From: Rhizobium rosettiformans
GTDB lineage: Bacteria; Pseudomonadota; Alphaproteobacteria; Rhizobiales; Rhizobiaceae
Assembly: GCF_016806065.1 (NCBI RefSeq)
Contig: NZ_CP032405.1
Location: 2,570,001 to 2,634,000, forward strand
Reading direction: 5' to 3'
DNA: 64,000 bases
Translations under genes and position numbers: made by a program
Notes under the pieces: generated by a model
What the model saw: only the letters and a program-made list of their open reading frames with translations
The model's database searches: none
What the model was told of the DNA's origin: nothing
Shown here: in pieces, positions 17,201 to 25,446 of the stretch
Layout of the letters: every line of letters starts with the position of its first letter
Numbering within the stretch: position 1 is the first letter of the stretch

Positions 17201-18565
17201 ATGGCACGCGAAATCCGTTTCAACGCCTTCGACATGAATTGCGTCGGTCATATCCAGCAGGGACTCTGGAGCCACCCGCGCGACCGCTCGATGGAATATA
17301 CGAGCCTCGCCTACTGGACCGATTATGCAAAACGCCTGGAGGCGGGCCTGTTCGATGGTATCTTCCTCGCCGATGTCGTCGGCATTTACGACGTTTTGAG
17401 CGGCAGTCCGGCGCCGGCGCTCCGCGGTGCCGTGCAGGTGCCGGTCAACGACCCCATGATGCTGGTTCCGGCCATGGCCGCGGCCACCCGCCATCTCGGC
17501 TTCGGCGTCACGGCCAATCTCACTTACGAACAGCCCTTCCTCTTTGCCCGCCGCATGGCAACGCTCGATCATCTGACCGGTGGCCGCATCGGTTGGAACA
17601 TCGTGACCGGTTATCTCGACAGTGCGGCCCGCGCCATCGGCCTCGATGGCCAGATGGCCCATGATGATCGCTACGATCTCGCCGACGAATACATGGAGGT
17701 GATCTACAAGCTCCTCGAAGGAAGCTGGGAGGACGGCGCCGTGGTGGCTGACAAGGCGGCAAAGGTCTATGCCGATCCGCAGCGCGTCCATCCCGTCCAT
17801 CATCATGGACGCCAATACAAGGTCGATGCCTATCACCTCTCCGAACCCTCGCCGCAGCGAACGCCGGTGCTCTATCAGGCCGGGTCCTCGCCGCGTGGCC
17901 GACAGTTCGCCGCAACCCACGCCGAATGTGTCTTCGTCAACGGTCAGAAGAAGGAAGGCGTGCGCGAGATCGTCACCGACATCCGTGCGCGTGCCGAGGG
18001 CTTGGGACGGCATGGCGATGACATCAAGGTTTTCCTTGGTGCCACCATCGTCACCGGCCGCACCGAAAAGGAGGCACGCGACAAGTTCGAGGACTACCGC
18101 CAGTACGTGAGCTCCGAGGCCGCGCTCACCCATGCAGCCGCCTCGATGGGCATTGATTTCGACAAGTTCGACATGGACGAACCGGTCGAGACGGGCAAGA
18201 GCCAGGCGATCACCTCCAATATCAAGGCCATGGACCGCGCGGCCGGACCGCAATGGACGAAGCGCAAGCTGATCGAGCAGATGGTGCTCGGCAGCCGCCA
18301 GCCGCCGCTCGTCGCCTCCGCCGACCAAGTGGTCGACTGGCTAGTTGATTGGGTCGAGGACACCGGCGTCGACGGCTTCAACCTGTCGCGCACGGTCGTG
18401 CCGGAATGCTTTGACGACATCATCGAGCTGGTCGTACCCCGCCTGCAGGAGAAAGGTCTCTACAAGACCGAATACCGCGAAGGGCCGCTGCGGGAAAAGC
18501 TCTTCGGCAACGCCCGTCTGACCGATCGCCACATTGCCTCCACCCACCGGCATCAGCGGGGCTGA
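17201..18565 (+). CDS. LLM class flavin-dependent monooxygenase (NtaA/SnaA/DszA type)
   Basis: A 454-residue FMN-dependent oxygenase of the luciferase-like superfamily, in the branch that includes nitrilotriacetate, pristinamycin and dibenzothiophene-sulfone monooxygenases. Marks are RFNAFDMNCVGHIQQGLW, the FDGIFLADVVGIYD strand, GFGVTANLTYEQPFLFARRMATLDHLTGGR, and GRIGWNIVTGYLDSAARAIG. The substrate is unknown, possibly a sulfur- or nitrogen-containing organic compound. A separate flavin reductase is needed and is not adjacent. ATG 17201 is chosen for its match to family starts, with a purine-rich GAGAGGG about 12 bases upstream. Confidence 0.9.
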   Translation: MAREIRFNAFDMNCVGHIQQGLWSHPRDRSMEYTSLAYWTDYAKRLEAGLFDGIFLADVVGIYDVLSGSPAPALRGAVQVPVNDPMMLVPAMAAATRHLGFGVTANLTYEQPFLFARRMATLDHLTGGRIGWNIVTGYLDSAARAIGLDGQMAHDDRYDLADEYMEVIYKLLEGSWEDGAVVADKAAKVYADPQRVHPVHHHGRQYKVDAYHLSEPSPQRTPVLYQAGSSPRGRQFAATHAECVFVNGQKKEGVREIVTDIRARAEGLGRHGDDIKVFLGATIVTGRTEKEARDKFEDYRQYVSSEAALTHAAASMGIDFDKFDMDEPVETGKSQAITSNIKAMDRAAGPQWTKRKLIEQMVLGSRQPPLVASADQVVDWLVDWVEDTGVDGFNLSRTVVPECFDDIIELVVPRLQEKGLYKTEYREGPLREKLFGNARLTDRHIASTHRHQRG

Positions 18566-18743
18566 TCACGTCTTTCTCATGTTGTGCAAGGCATCGGTCC
18601 GGGCCGGTGCCTCGCCTTGCTCTCTCTGCTCGGCGGATGCTAGCGTGCAATCCATATGGCGGAGCATGCCTGCCCCCTCGGGATGCACGCGCTGGCATTG
18701 AGAGGGAGTGGGGCACCAAGGCGGTGTCCCCGGGGAGGCCTTG

Positions 18744-19664
18744 TTGAAAATTGCTGTCGTGAGAAACCCAATTGCGGGCGGCCGAGCCGGCCAGAAGCAA
18801 TGGGCTCCCTTGCTTGCCGCCTTCCGCCATCGTTTCCCGGATCTGGAAATCCATGAAAGCCGCTCCAGCGGGGATGCCCGCAGGCTCGCCCGCGAGCTTG
18901 CCGCGGGGCCTTATGACGTCATCGTGGTGGCAGGTGGTGACGGCACGATCAGCGATGTCGTCGATGGTGTGCTGACCTCGTCGCGCCCCGAGATGCCGCT
19001 CGCCTTTCTGCCGATCGGCACGGGCTGCGATTTCATCCGCAACTTCAAGCTCCCGAGCGATCCGGCAGCCCTCGCAGAGCACATCACAAACGCCTCGGTC
19101 CGCCGGATCGATGCCGGGCTGCTGGTCAGCCGCGATGCATCCGGACACGAGCAGCGCCGCCACTTCGCCAACATCGCCAGTGTCGGCATCTCCGGCGAGA
19201 TCGTCGATGCTGTGAACGCGCCCGGGCGCAAACGCATATTGAACGGTCCCGTCCGGTTCCTCGTCCATGCGGCGCTCGCGATCCTGCGCTATCGTCCCTA
19301 TGATTTCGAAGTGCTGATCGATGGCATGCAGGTGCATCAGGGTCTGCTGGCGATCGCGGCGATTGCCAATGGCGGCTGGTTCGGCGGCGGCATGAACATC
19401 ACGCCGGATGCCGATGTCGCCGATGGCCTGTTCGACATCGCCGTCATGCGCGAGGAAAAGATCCTCGGCCTTCTGAATTTACTGGGACGCCTGCATTCCG
19501 CCGGCCATGTCGGCCATCCGCTCTTGAGTTTTCACAAAGGACGTCGCGTCGAGGTGCGGCCGCGCGATCCCAAGCGTTTCCCCGTCGAAATCGACGGCGA
19601 AATGCCGATCCGGGGCGGTTTCGTCGCGGAAATCCTGCCCCAGGCACTGACCATCCGGACCTGA
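18744..19664 (+). CDS. Diacylglycerol/sphingosine-kinase-like lipid kinase
   Basis: A 306-residue member of the DagK/YegS family. It starts MKIAVVRNPIAGGRAGQ, carries the nucleotide-binding VVAGGDGTISDVV (the GGDGT signature) and LAFLPIGTGCDFIRNF, and ends with the beta-sandwich that holds the substrate. It would phosphorylate a membrane lipid such as diacylglycerol. TTG 18744 has GGAGG 5 bases upstream; TTG 18741 is too close, and the longer open frame from 18708 has no ribosome site. Confidence 0.9.
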   Translation: MKIAVVRNPIAGGRAGQKQWAPLLAAFRHRFPDLEIHESRSSGDARRLARELAAGPYDVIVVAGGDGTISDVVDGVLTSSRPEMPLAFLPIGTGCDFIRNFKLPSDPAALAEHITNASVRRIDAGLLVSRDASGHEQRRHFANIASVGISGEIVDAVNAPGRKRILNGPVRFLVHAALAILRYRPYDFEVLIDGMQVHQGLLAIAAIANGGWFGGGMNITPDADVADGLFDIAVMREEKILGLLNLLGRLHSAGHVGHPLLSFHKGRRVEVRPRDPKRFPVEIDGEMPIRGGFVAEILPQALTIRT

Positions 19665-19684
19665 GCCCGGCGATCGTCAGAAAA

Positions 19685-20374
19685 TTAGAACGCGCCTTCC
19701 CACTCGGCCATGGCGGCGATCACGCCCGGCAGATCCTGCATGCGGGCAATCACGGTCTCCGCGCCGGCATCCGTCAACCGGTCTGCATGTGAAGGATAGG
19801 TATGCGACGCACCGGTAAAGCCGATGACGCGCATGCCGGCTTCGCGCGCCGCATGCACGCCGTGAACGGAATCCTCGATGACGATGCACTTGGACGGGCT
19901 GACATTGAACTGCTTGGCACCATGCAGGAAGATATCAGGCTTCGGCTTGACCCTGTCAGCACCGAGATCCTTCGCCGAATAGATATGCGGGGCGAAGAAC
20001 TCCTTGAGGCCGACCTTGGTCAGCATCATGTCGAGGCGATGCGAGGACGAGTTCGAGCAGATGCAGCGCGGACCCGCGAGCCGCGCCAGCGCATATTGCA
20101 CGCCTTCGATCGCCTTCACCTCGCGGGCAAGCCTCTGGTCGAGCAGCTGTTCCGATTTGTCGATCAGGCTGGCCGAGAGCGGGATATCGATCTCCTTCTC
20201 GATCGACAGGAGAATGTTCTTCCAGGTCATGCCGGCGAAGCGCTCGCCCATCTCCTCGACCGAGATCGGATAACCGGCCTCCGTCAGAAGCTTCGATTCG
20301 ACCTTGGCCGCAATGATCTCGGAATCGACGAGCACGCCGTCGCAATCGAAAAGGGTGAGATCGAAGCCGCTCAT
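19685..20374 (-). CDS. HAD superfamily phosphatase (beta-phosphoglucomutase/CbbY-like)
   Basis: A 229-residue HAD subfamily IA hydrolase. The nucleophile motif is LFDCDGVLVDSE at residues 7-18, motif II is CICSNSSSHR, and motifs III/IV are VKPKPDIFLHGAK and CIVIEDSVHGVHAAREAG. The cap is helical. The closest known activities are sugar-phosphate phosphatases or phosphoglucomutases. ATG 20374 is preceded by AGGA at suitable spacing. It lies 20 bases from the end of the converging lipid-kinase gene. Confidence 0.9.
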   Translation of the reverse strand: MSGFDLTLFDCDGVLVDSEIIAAKVESKLLTEAGYPISVEEMGERFAGMTWKNILLSIEKEIDIPLSASLIDKSEQLLDQRLAREVKAIEGVQYALARLAGPRCICSNSSSHRLDMMLTKVGLKEFFAPHIYSAKDLGADRVKPKPDIFLHGAKQFNVSPSKCIVIEDSVHGVHAAREAGMRVIGFTGASHTYPSHADRLTDAGAETVIARMQDLPGVIAAMAEWEGAF

Positions 20375-20482
20375 GGAAATATCCGTCCTGTGGTCCTGAA
20401 GAAGGCGGCTTCCTACACGATCGGGAGGGCGAGGACAATCACGCGTCATGCAGGGCTGCCGTGCTGAAGATCGCAGGGCCGT

Positions 20483-21079
20483 CTAGTTTCCACCCTCAGC
20501 CATAGCAAGCAGCACGACCTCGAAATCCTGGGGGTAGCGCTTGAGCCCGCCGTCCTTCTCCATCATGTCCGCGAGCCACACGCCGTCGGCAGCAAGCCGC
20601 ACGGCAACGAGCCGCTGATCGCCATCGGTTTCGGCATGCCGCGCCATCCGCCCGTCGAGCCAGGCCGACCACAGGGCGCGCAGCGCCGGTTCCGAAACGA
20701 TCGCAACCGAAAGCGCACCCCAGAGGCTGCGGTCGCCGAGCAGGCGGTCCGAGAAGCAAGCGCGCACATAGGCCCGCGTGAACCGTCCCCGCGATGCGGG
20801 ATCATCCGCCAGAGTCCGGTCGATTTCCTGATCCATCTTGTCGAGAAGATCCTCAAAGACGGCGGCCAGCAGCGCCTGCTTGCTGTCGAAATGATGCAGC
20901 AGTCCGCCCTTAGTCACCCCGGCGCGCTCGGCGACTGCCTGGATGGTGATCGCCGACGCACCCTGTTCGGCAGCGATCTGCGCCGCACAGTCCAGCAAAG
21001 CCCGGCGCACCTGCTCCGGCTGTTTCTTGCGGTGATGCGCGGAAAGCGTTCTGTCTCTGCGCGAGGGAGAGGCCGCCAT
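20483..21079 (-). CDS. TetR/AcrR family regulator
   Basis: A 198-residue repressor with an N-terminal TetR helix-turn-helix (residues about 20-66; AITIQAVAERAGVTKGGLLHHFDSKQALL). The C-terminal ligand domain includes the LADGVWLADMM segment common in regulators of SMR-type pumps. It starts at ATG 21079, overlapping the stop of the efflux-pump gene by one base (TGATG), so pump and repressor form one transcript. It probably autoregulates both through the palindrome at 21452-21473. Confidence 0.92.
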   Translation of the reverse strand: MAASPSRRDRTLSAHHRKKQPEQVRRALLDCAAQIAAEQGASAITIQAVAERAGVTKGGLLHHFDSKQALLAAVFEDLLDKMDQEIDRTLADDPASRGRFTRAYVRACFSDRLLGDRSLWGALSVAIVSEPALRALWSAWLDGRMARHAETDGDQRLVAVRLAADGVWLADMMEKDGGLKRYPQDFEVVLLAMAEGGN

Positions 21080-21423
21080 CAGTGCGACACCGTGCTCGAC
21101 AGCGTGTTCATCACGATGACGCCGGTAACGATCAGGGCGATGCCCACAAGCGCCGCCATGTCCAGGCTCTGCTTGAGGTAGAACACGCTGATCAGAGCCG
21201 TCAGCACGATGCCGAGCCCGCCCCACATGGCATAGGCGATGCCGAGCGGCATGCCCTTCAGCGCTTGCGACAAGAGGTAGAAGGAGGCGACATAGAACAT
21301 CACCATGCCAGCCGTCGGCAGAAGCTTGGTGAACTGCGCCGACTTCTGCAGCAAGGTGGTGCCGATCACTTCGAGCACGATGGCGGCGGCGAGTGCGCCA
21401 TAGGCGGTCAATACGGGGTTCAT
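21079..21423 (-). CDS. Small multidrug resistance (SMR/EmrE-like) efflux protein
   Basis: A 114-residue protein with four membrane helices. The membrane-embedded glutamate essential for proton/drug exchange is in AAIVLEVIGTTLLQKS, and the conserved GIAYAMWGGLGIVLTALIS segment marks the EmrE/QacE branch. It would act as a dimer exporting cationic lipophilic compounds or guanidinium-like metabolites. ATG 21423 has GGAG at 8-base spacing. It is followed directly by the tetR gene. Confidence 0.92.
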   Translation of the reverse strand: MNPVLTAYGALAAAIVLEVIGTTLLQKSAQFTKLLPTAGMVMFYVASFYLLSQALKGMPLGIAYAMWGGLGIVLTALISVFYLKQSLDMAALVGIALIVTGVIVMNTLSSTVSH

Positions 21424-21451
21424 GGACAGAGCTCCGGAAATGGGACGGCTT

Positions 21452-21473
21452 AAACATACCGTATGGTCGGTTT
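21452..21473. promoter_or_regulatory. Putative TetR operator upstream of the SMR-tetR operon
   Basis: A 22-bp imperfect inverted repeat runs from AAAC through the core ACCGTATGGT to GGTTT; 16 of 22 positions are symmetric. It lies about 30-50 bases before the SMR start codon, the usual place for autorepression by the encoded TetR protein. Confidence 0.55.
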
Positions 21474-21640
21474 GTTCGGCAAGCGCGCCCTGGATGCAAA
21501 AGCGAGGCGGTCCCTGCAATCTGCAGGAGGTCAAAAATTAATTATAGAACACAATATTAACATATCACAATTTCGCCGAGTTCCGCGAGCGAGCTTGCCC
21601 TCGGCCGTCCGGCCACCCCATCATCAACAGGACATCCAGC

Positions 21641-22375
21641 ATGTGCCAGGAATGCGAAACGCAAGGTCTCAACCGTCGCAACCTTTTCAAGCTCGCCGGC
21701 GTCGGCCTGACCACGGCCGCCCTCATCGGCAGCGCGCCCGCGCGCGCCGCCGCCACGGCGCCCTCCAGCTCATCGGTGACGACGCCGGCAGAAGCGCTGG
21801 CGCGGCTGAAGCAGGGAAATAGGCGTTTCGTCGAGGATGCCGAAGCCTGCGCCTCCAACCTTGTGGCGATCCGCGGCGAACTGGCCGGCGGCCAGCAGCC
21901 CTGGGCCACGATCCTCACCTGCTCGGACAGTCGCGTCAGCCCTGAACTGGTCTTCGGCGGCTCGACGCTCGGCGAACTCTTCGTCATCCGCAATGCCGGC
22001 AACGTGCTCGATACCGGTGCGCTTGGCACGATCGAATACGGAACAGAACATCTGAAGTCGCCGCTGGTCGTCGTCATGGGTCACAGCAAATGTGGCGCCG
22101 TCACCGCCGCCTGCGACGAAGTCACCAAGGGTGCCGTGCCCGGCGGTTCGATCGGCAAGATGGTTCAGCCGATCCTTCCCGTCGTGCTCTCCGCCAAGGA
22201 CAAGGGCGATGGGCTTGTTGCCGAGACGGTCCGCCTCAACGCGATCTCCGGCGCTCGTCGCATCGCCGATGAAAGCCATATCGTCAGCGAACTGGTGACC
22301 TCTGGCGCGGTCCGTGTTGTGGCAGCCGTCTATGACATCGCCAGTGGCGAAGTCGAATTCATCGAAGACATCTGA
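21641..22375 (+). CDS. Beta-carbonic anhydrase with Tat signal (periplasmic)
   Basis: A 244-residue beta-class carbonic anhydrase. A twin-arginine signal (NRRNLFKLAG, residues 11-20, cleavage near ARAAA) directs it to the periplasm. The zinc ligands and catalytic Asp-Arg are in LTCSDSRVSPELVF and MGHSKCGAV, and VIRNAGN is conserved. The reaction is CO2 hydration to bicarbonate outside the cytoplasm. ATG 21641 has AGGA upstream. A stem-loop follows the gene. A periplasmic copy is less common than the cytoplasmic form. Confidence 0.93.
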   Translation: MCQECETQGLNRRNLFKLAGVGLTTAALIGSAPARAAATAPSSSSVTTPAEALARLKQGNRRFVEDAEACASNLVAIRGELAGGQQPWATILTCSDSRVSPELVFGGSTLGELFVIRNAGNVLDTGALGTIEYGTEHLKSPLVVVMGHSKCGAVTAACDEVTKGAVPGGSIGKMVQPILPVVLSAKDKGDGLVAETVRLNAISGARRIADESHIVSELVTSGAVRVVAAVYDIASGEVEFIEDI

Positions 22376-22387
22376 GCAAAGAGGGCA

Positions 22388-22405
22388 GGGGGCAGTAATG
22401 CCCCC
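22388..22405 (+). terminator. Stem-loop after the carbonic anhydrase gene
   Basis: GGGGGCA (22388-22394) pairs perfectly with TGCCCCC (22399-22405) around a GTAA loop, 12 bases after the stop codon. There is no T-run. Confidence 0.5.
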
Positions 22406-22437
22406 TCCAGCGCCGGTGTACGCAGCTTGTTCTCGGT

Positions 22438-22569
22438 TCAGTCTGCTGCCGGAAACATCGGGAGAAACCGCCTCGCGGAAAAGTTCATCAGGCTCTCGGT
22501 CATTGCCTTGACCTGCCGATCCTCGGCACGAACTTGCGATGTGGCCGATGCTTTCGCAGGGAAAGCAGC
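22438..22569 (-). pseudogene. ArsR-family regulator remnant with large internal deletion
   Basis: The minus frame ending at TGA 22438-22440 reads AEDRQVKAMTESLMNFSA joined directly to RRFLPMFPAAD. The intact ArsR protein at 23137-23823 contains DDQVGVMIESLMSFSA near its middle and ends ERRFLAMFPAAD. The remnant therefore joins a middle piece to the extreme C-terminus, losing roughly 130 residues, and it has no N-terminal DNA-binding part. A TAG interrupts the frame about 44 codons upstream. Twenty-five bases at its 3' end are identical to those of the intact gene. It is a decayed paralogue. Confidence 0.75.
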
Positions 22570-22670
22570 CTAAGAACGAGGCGCCGCAAAGTATCCCACG
22601 CCCTCGGCAGGATAGTGGTCGCCAAACCTGGTGAGCACAAAGGTTGGTGAGAACTGTGTTGCCTTACGCG

Positions 22671-23045
22671 TCAAGGTTTGACTGTCCCTTGATGAAAAAG
22701 CATTTGCCATTTGCACCCGTCATATTTCCAAATGGAGCTTCTCAGCACACACTGCAACGAACCATTGGCTGTAGAGCGTTTGGTCTCGTAGGTGAGCAGC
22801 ACAGCATCGCTGGAAATCGGTTTCAATGCGTAGTTCGCTGTCTCCAGATTGTTTCCGCCGGTTCCAGGCTCTCGCTCCAGCAGTTCCATGATGGTCGTCC
22901 GGTCGTAGACGCTCCCGGACGCTCCAATTTCCATGAAGCCGTCAGCGAGCAGGATTTCTAAAGTTTGCCGGCAGCGTCTCGTGCCGGGCTGATGAAGGGC
23001 TTCTTCCAATGACTGGATTTCCTCGAGGCTGGGAATGCTGGTCAA
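22671..23045 (-). CDS. DUF4440 / SnoaL-like (NTF2-fold) protein
   Basis: A 124-residue protein with the layout of DUF4440/NTF2-like folds: an N-terminal helix (LEEIQSLEEALHQ), ILLADGFMEIGASGSVYDR, and a last strand SSIWKYDGCKWQMLFHQGT. Members act as small-ligand binding or dimerising domains; the function here is unknown. TTG 23045 has GAGG at 7-base spacing. The gene lies between the ArsR remnant and the intact ArsR gene, all on the minus strand. Base composition is lower in GC than its neighbours, hinting at acquisition. Confidence 0.75.
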   Translation of the reverse strand: MTSIPSLEEIQSLEEALHQPGTRRCRQTLEILLADGFMEIGASGSVYDRTTIMELLEREPGTGGNNLETANYALKPISSDAVLLTYETKRSTANGSLQCVLRSSIWKYDGCKWQMLFHQGTVKP

Positions 23046-23136
23046 TGTCTTACCTCGCTGGCACTATTGTCTAACCTGCTACCTGCACGCGACGGGCAAC
23101 TGCCTTGGCTCTGTTCCCTTTTCTACCTGCGTCCGT

Positions 23137-23823
23137 TCAGTCTGCTGCCGGAAACATCGCCAGAAATCGCCGCTCGCCCTCGGGTGAAAACCGGATGATC
23201 CGGCTCTCCTCCACCCGCCTTGCATGGCCACGATCGAGGAAATGCGAGAGCAGTGCCGCCCCGAGCGAGCCCGCGAGATGAGTGCGCCGTTCACTCCAGT
23301 CGAGGCATCCGCGACAGAGCGGCCGCCGCTTGGCTCTGAGGCTGGCGATATCGAGACCCTGACCCGCGAGCAGGGTCTCGCCCTCGGCCGTCAGCGACAG
23401 CGCCTCGTCCTCAGCTCGGATCGCGCCTTGCGTGACCAAGCTGTCCAGCATCCGTACGCCGAAATCGCCGGCCAGATGGTCGTAGCAGATCCGCGCCTTG
23501 CGCAGTTCCGGCTCCTTCGGCCCGGTGCGGTGGCGCAGGTGCCCGCGCGTCGCCGAAAAACTCATCAGGCTCTCGATCATCACGCCCACCTGATCATCCG
23601 CCAGCGCGAAATAGCGATGCCGCCCCTGTTTACGCTGGGCAAGCAGGCCACCCTCTTCGAGCTTCGACAGATGTGAACTTGCCGTCTGCAGCGTGACGCC
23701 GGCAGCGCCTGCCAGTTCCGTTGCCGTCAGCGCTTTGCCGCCGATCAGCGCCAACAGCATGTTGGAGCGGGCAGGATCGCCGATCAGCGAAGCGATGCGC
23801 GCGATATCAGGTCCTTCCGCCAT
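23137..23823 (-). CDS. ArsR family transcriptional regulator
   Basis: A 228-residue regulator. An N-terminal ArsR winged helix (IASLIGDPARSNMLLALIGGKALTATELAGAAGVTLQTASSHLSKLEEGGLL) is followed by a longer C-terminal domain with RRPLCRGCLDWSERRTHLAG. It is larger than metal-sensing ArsR proteins, and the usual metal-binding CxC motif is absent, so the ligand is probably organic. ATG 23823 has GGAG upstream. It is divergent from the NIPSNAP-ABM pair, with two 18-bp palindromes between them. Confidence 0.9.
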   Translation of the reverse strand: MAEGPDIARIASLIGDPARSNMLLALIGGKALTATELAGAAGVTLQTASSHLSKLEEGGLLAQRKQGRHRYFALADDQVGVMIESLMSFSATRGHLRHRTGPKEPELRKARICYDHLAGDFGVRMLDSLVTQGAIRAEDEALSLTAEGETLLAGQGLDIASLRAKRRPLCRGCLDWSERRTHLAGSLGAALLSHFLDRGHARRVEESRIIRFSPEGERRFLAMFPAAD

Positions 23824-23871
23824 ATTCGTCTCCGTGAGCCAGTAGCAGTCGCATGTCCAGTGTAGTCGATG

Positions 23872-23889
23872 CTTCGATCCCGGTCGAAC
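23872..23889. promoter_or_regulatory. Putative ArsR operator, copy 1
   Basis: CTTCGATCCCGGTCGAAC is an imperfect palindrome matching copy 2 at 15 of 18 positions. It sits between divergent arsR and the NIPSNAP gene. Confidence 0.6.
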
Positions 23890-23916
23890 TATCGAGTATA
23901 CACAATGCTTGCGAGA

Positions 23917-23934
23917 CTTCGATGCCGATCGAAG
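23917..23934. promoter_or_regulatory. Putative ArsR operator, copy 2
   Basis: CTTCGATGCCGATCGAAG has perfect 7-base arms around GCCG. Its centre is 45 bp from copy 1, and together they create a larger 13-bp inverted repeat (23867-23879 and 23927-23939). It lies about 55 bases before the NIPSNAP start. Confidence 0.65.
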
Positions 23935-23987
23935 CATCGCCTTGTGTCGCCATGGCAAACCCACCTCGCAAACCACGAGGAGCCAAC

Positions 23988-24317
23988 ATGATCACCTGCA
24001 TCATCCGTTACCGCATCGACCCCTTTGGTCGCGACGACTTCGCCACTTACGCCCGCAACTGGGGCGAGGCGATCCCTCGCTGCGGCGCCGACCTCGTGGG
24101 CTATTTCGCTCCGCATGAGGGGTCTGCGAGCACGGCCTATGGCATCTACAACATCGAAAACCTCGCAGCTTATGAAGCCTACCGAGCAAGGCTTGCTGCC
24201 GATCCGCTCGGCAAGGCCAATTATGAATTCGCCAGGAACGCCCGCTTCATCCTGGAGGAAGATCGCCTCTTCCTGAAGAAAGTTTCCAGCTCGCCATCGT
24301 CGAAGGTTCAGCCATGA
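23988..24317 (+). CDS. NIPSNAP family protein
   Basis: A 109-residue protein with a NIPSNAP ferredoxin-like fold: MITCIIRYRIDPFGRDDFATYARNWGEAIPRCGADLVGYFAPHEGS and a final FILEEDRLFLKKV match the bacterial family. The function is unknown; members resemble small oxygenase-like dimers. ATG 23988 follows ACGAGGAG at good spacing. It overlaps the next gene by four bases (ATGA at 24314) and is likely controlled by the divergent ArsR protein. Confidence 0.88.
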   Translation: MITCIIRYRIDPFGRDDFATYARNWGEAIPRCGADLVGYFAPHEGSASTAYGIYNIENLAAYEAYRARLAADPLGKANYEFARNARFILEEDRLFLKKVSSSPSSKVQP

Positions 24318-24658
24318 TCGCCGTCATCTTCGAGGTGGTGCCCTTCGTCGGCGAGCGCCATCGCTATCTCGATCTCGCCGGCGAATTGCGAGAGCAGCTG
24401 GAAGCGACCGACGGCTTCCTCTCCGTCGAGCGTTTCGAAAGCCTGACGACCCGCGGAAAGCTCCTGTCACTGTCCTTCTGGCGCGACGAGGAGGCCGTGC
24501 GCCGCTGGCGCGAAACGGAAGAACACCGCGCTGCCCAGATCGCCGGACGAAGCGGTGTCTTCGCCGCCTATCGCCTGCGCGTCGCCCAAGTGCTGCGCGA
24601 CTACGGTCTTGAGGATCGTGCCGAGGCGCCGGAGGACAGCCGCGCACGGCACGGGTGA
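24314..24658 (+). CDS. Antibiotic biosynthesis monooxygenase (ABM) domain protein
   Basis: A 114-residue ABM-fold protein: MIAVIFEVVPFVGERHRYLDLAGELREQL, then GFLSVERFESLTTRGKLLSLSFWRDEEAVRRWRETEEHR are the defining segments. Such proteins can be quinol-type or heme-degrading oxygenases. Its start overlaps the NIPSNAP stop, so the two are translationally coupled, and two small related folds may form a complex. The tail beyond residue 100 is charged and variable. Confidence 0.88.
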   Translation: MIAVIFEVVPFVGERHRYLDLAGELREQLEATDGFLSVERFESLTTRGKLLSLSFWRDEEAVRRWRETEEHRAAQIAGRSGVFAAYRLRVAQVLRDYGLEDRAEAPEDSRARHG

Positions 24659-24765
24659 GAGGAGGACAGGTGATTGCCACAGCTCGCACGTCGTCGCCAT
24701 CGACTGAAGGGCCACGACACCGGCCTCCCTCGACAAGCCGCCACCTGCTGACTATGCAGGAACCC

Positions 24766-25446
24766 ATGCCCAAGACGCGCGACGATTCCTCGAAGGACAC
24801 GGTGGCGAGCCGCATCAGCCGCGCGCTGGCGGAGCGCATCATCCATGGCGAACTGGTGCCTGGATCGCGTCTCGCGCAGGATCATATCGCCGAGGAATTC
24901 GGCGCAAGCCATGTGCCCGTGCGCGAAGCCTTCCGCCGGCTGGAGGCGCAGGGCTTGGTCGTCTCGCTGCCCCGTCGGGGCGTGCGGGTCGCAAGTTTCG
25001 ACCTGAAACAGGTGCGCGAAGTGGCCGAGATGCGCGCCGCCCTTGAGGTCCTGGCGCTCCGCCACGCCGCCCCGAACCTCACGCCGGAGGTGCTGGCCGC
25101 CGCCGAACAGGCCGCAGCTGACGCGGACGACGCCAAGGATGTGCGCAGCTGGGAGGAGGCCAACCGCCGCTTCCATCGTCTGATCGTCTCGACCTGCGGC
25201 ATGCCGCGACTGCTGTCCGTGATCGACGATCTCCACGCCGTCTCCGCCCGCTTCCTCTTCGTCGCCTGGCGCGCCACCTGGGAAGCCCGCACCGACCACG
25301 ACCACCGCGCCATCCTCGAAGCCCTGAAATCAGGCGACCCTGCAGAGGCTGTCCGCATTCTCGAGCGCCACGTCCAGTGGATCGGCCGCGCGCCAATGCC
25401 TGTGCCGGGTCGCGCCGAAACCGAAGGCTTTGCCATCGTCGGTTAA
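24766..25446 (+). CDS. GntR family (FadR subfamily) regulator, candidate BioR
   Basis: A 226-residue GntR regulator with an N-terminal winged helix (ALAERIIHGELVPGSRLAQDHIAEEFGASHVPVREAFRRLEAQGLV) and an all-helical FCD ligand domain with the metal-site histidines expected in ANRRFHRLIV and DHDHRAILEAL. ATG 24766 has AGGA close by; ATG 24754 lacks a ribosome site. In alphaproteobacteria a GntR protein named BioR controls biotin genes through TTATMKATAA boxes, and such boxes stand before the next gene, bioY. BioR identity is an inference from this proximity. Confidence 0.8.
   Translation: MPKTRDDSSKDTVASRISRALAERIIHGELVPGSRLAQDHIAEEFGASHVPVREAFRRLEAQGLVVSLPRRGVRVASFDLKQVREVAEMRAALEVLALRHAAPNLTPEVLAAAEQAAADADDAKDVRSWEEANRRFHRLIVSTCGMPRLLSVIDDLHAVSARFLFVAWRATWEARTDHDHRAILEALKSGDPAEAVRILERHVQWIGRAPMPVPGRAETEGFAIVG

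Noticed and set aside
23823..23976. Upstream extension of the arsR gene to 23976
   Set aside because: It would cross the palindromic operators, and ATG 23823 has a good ribosome site and the family N-terminus.
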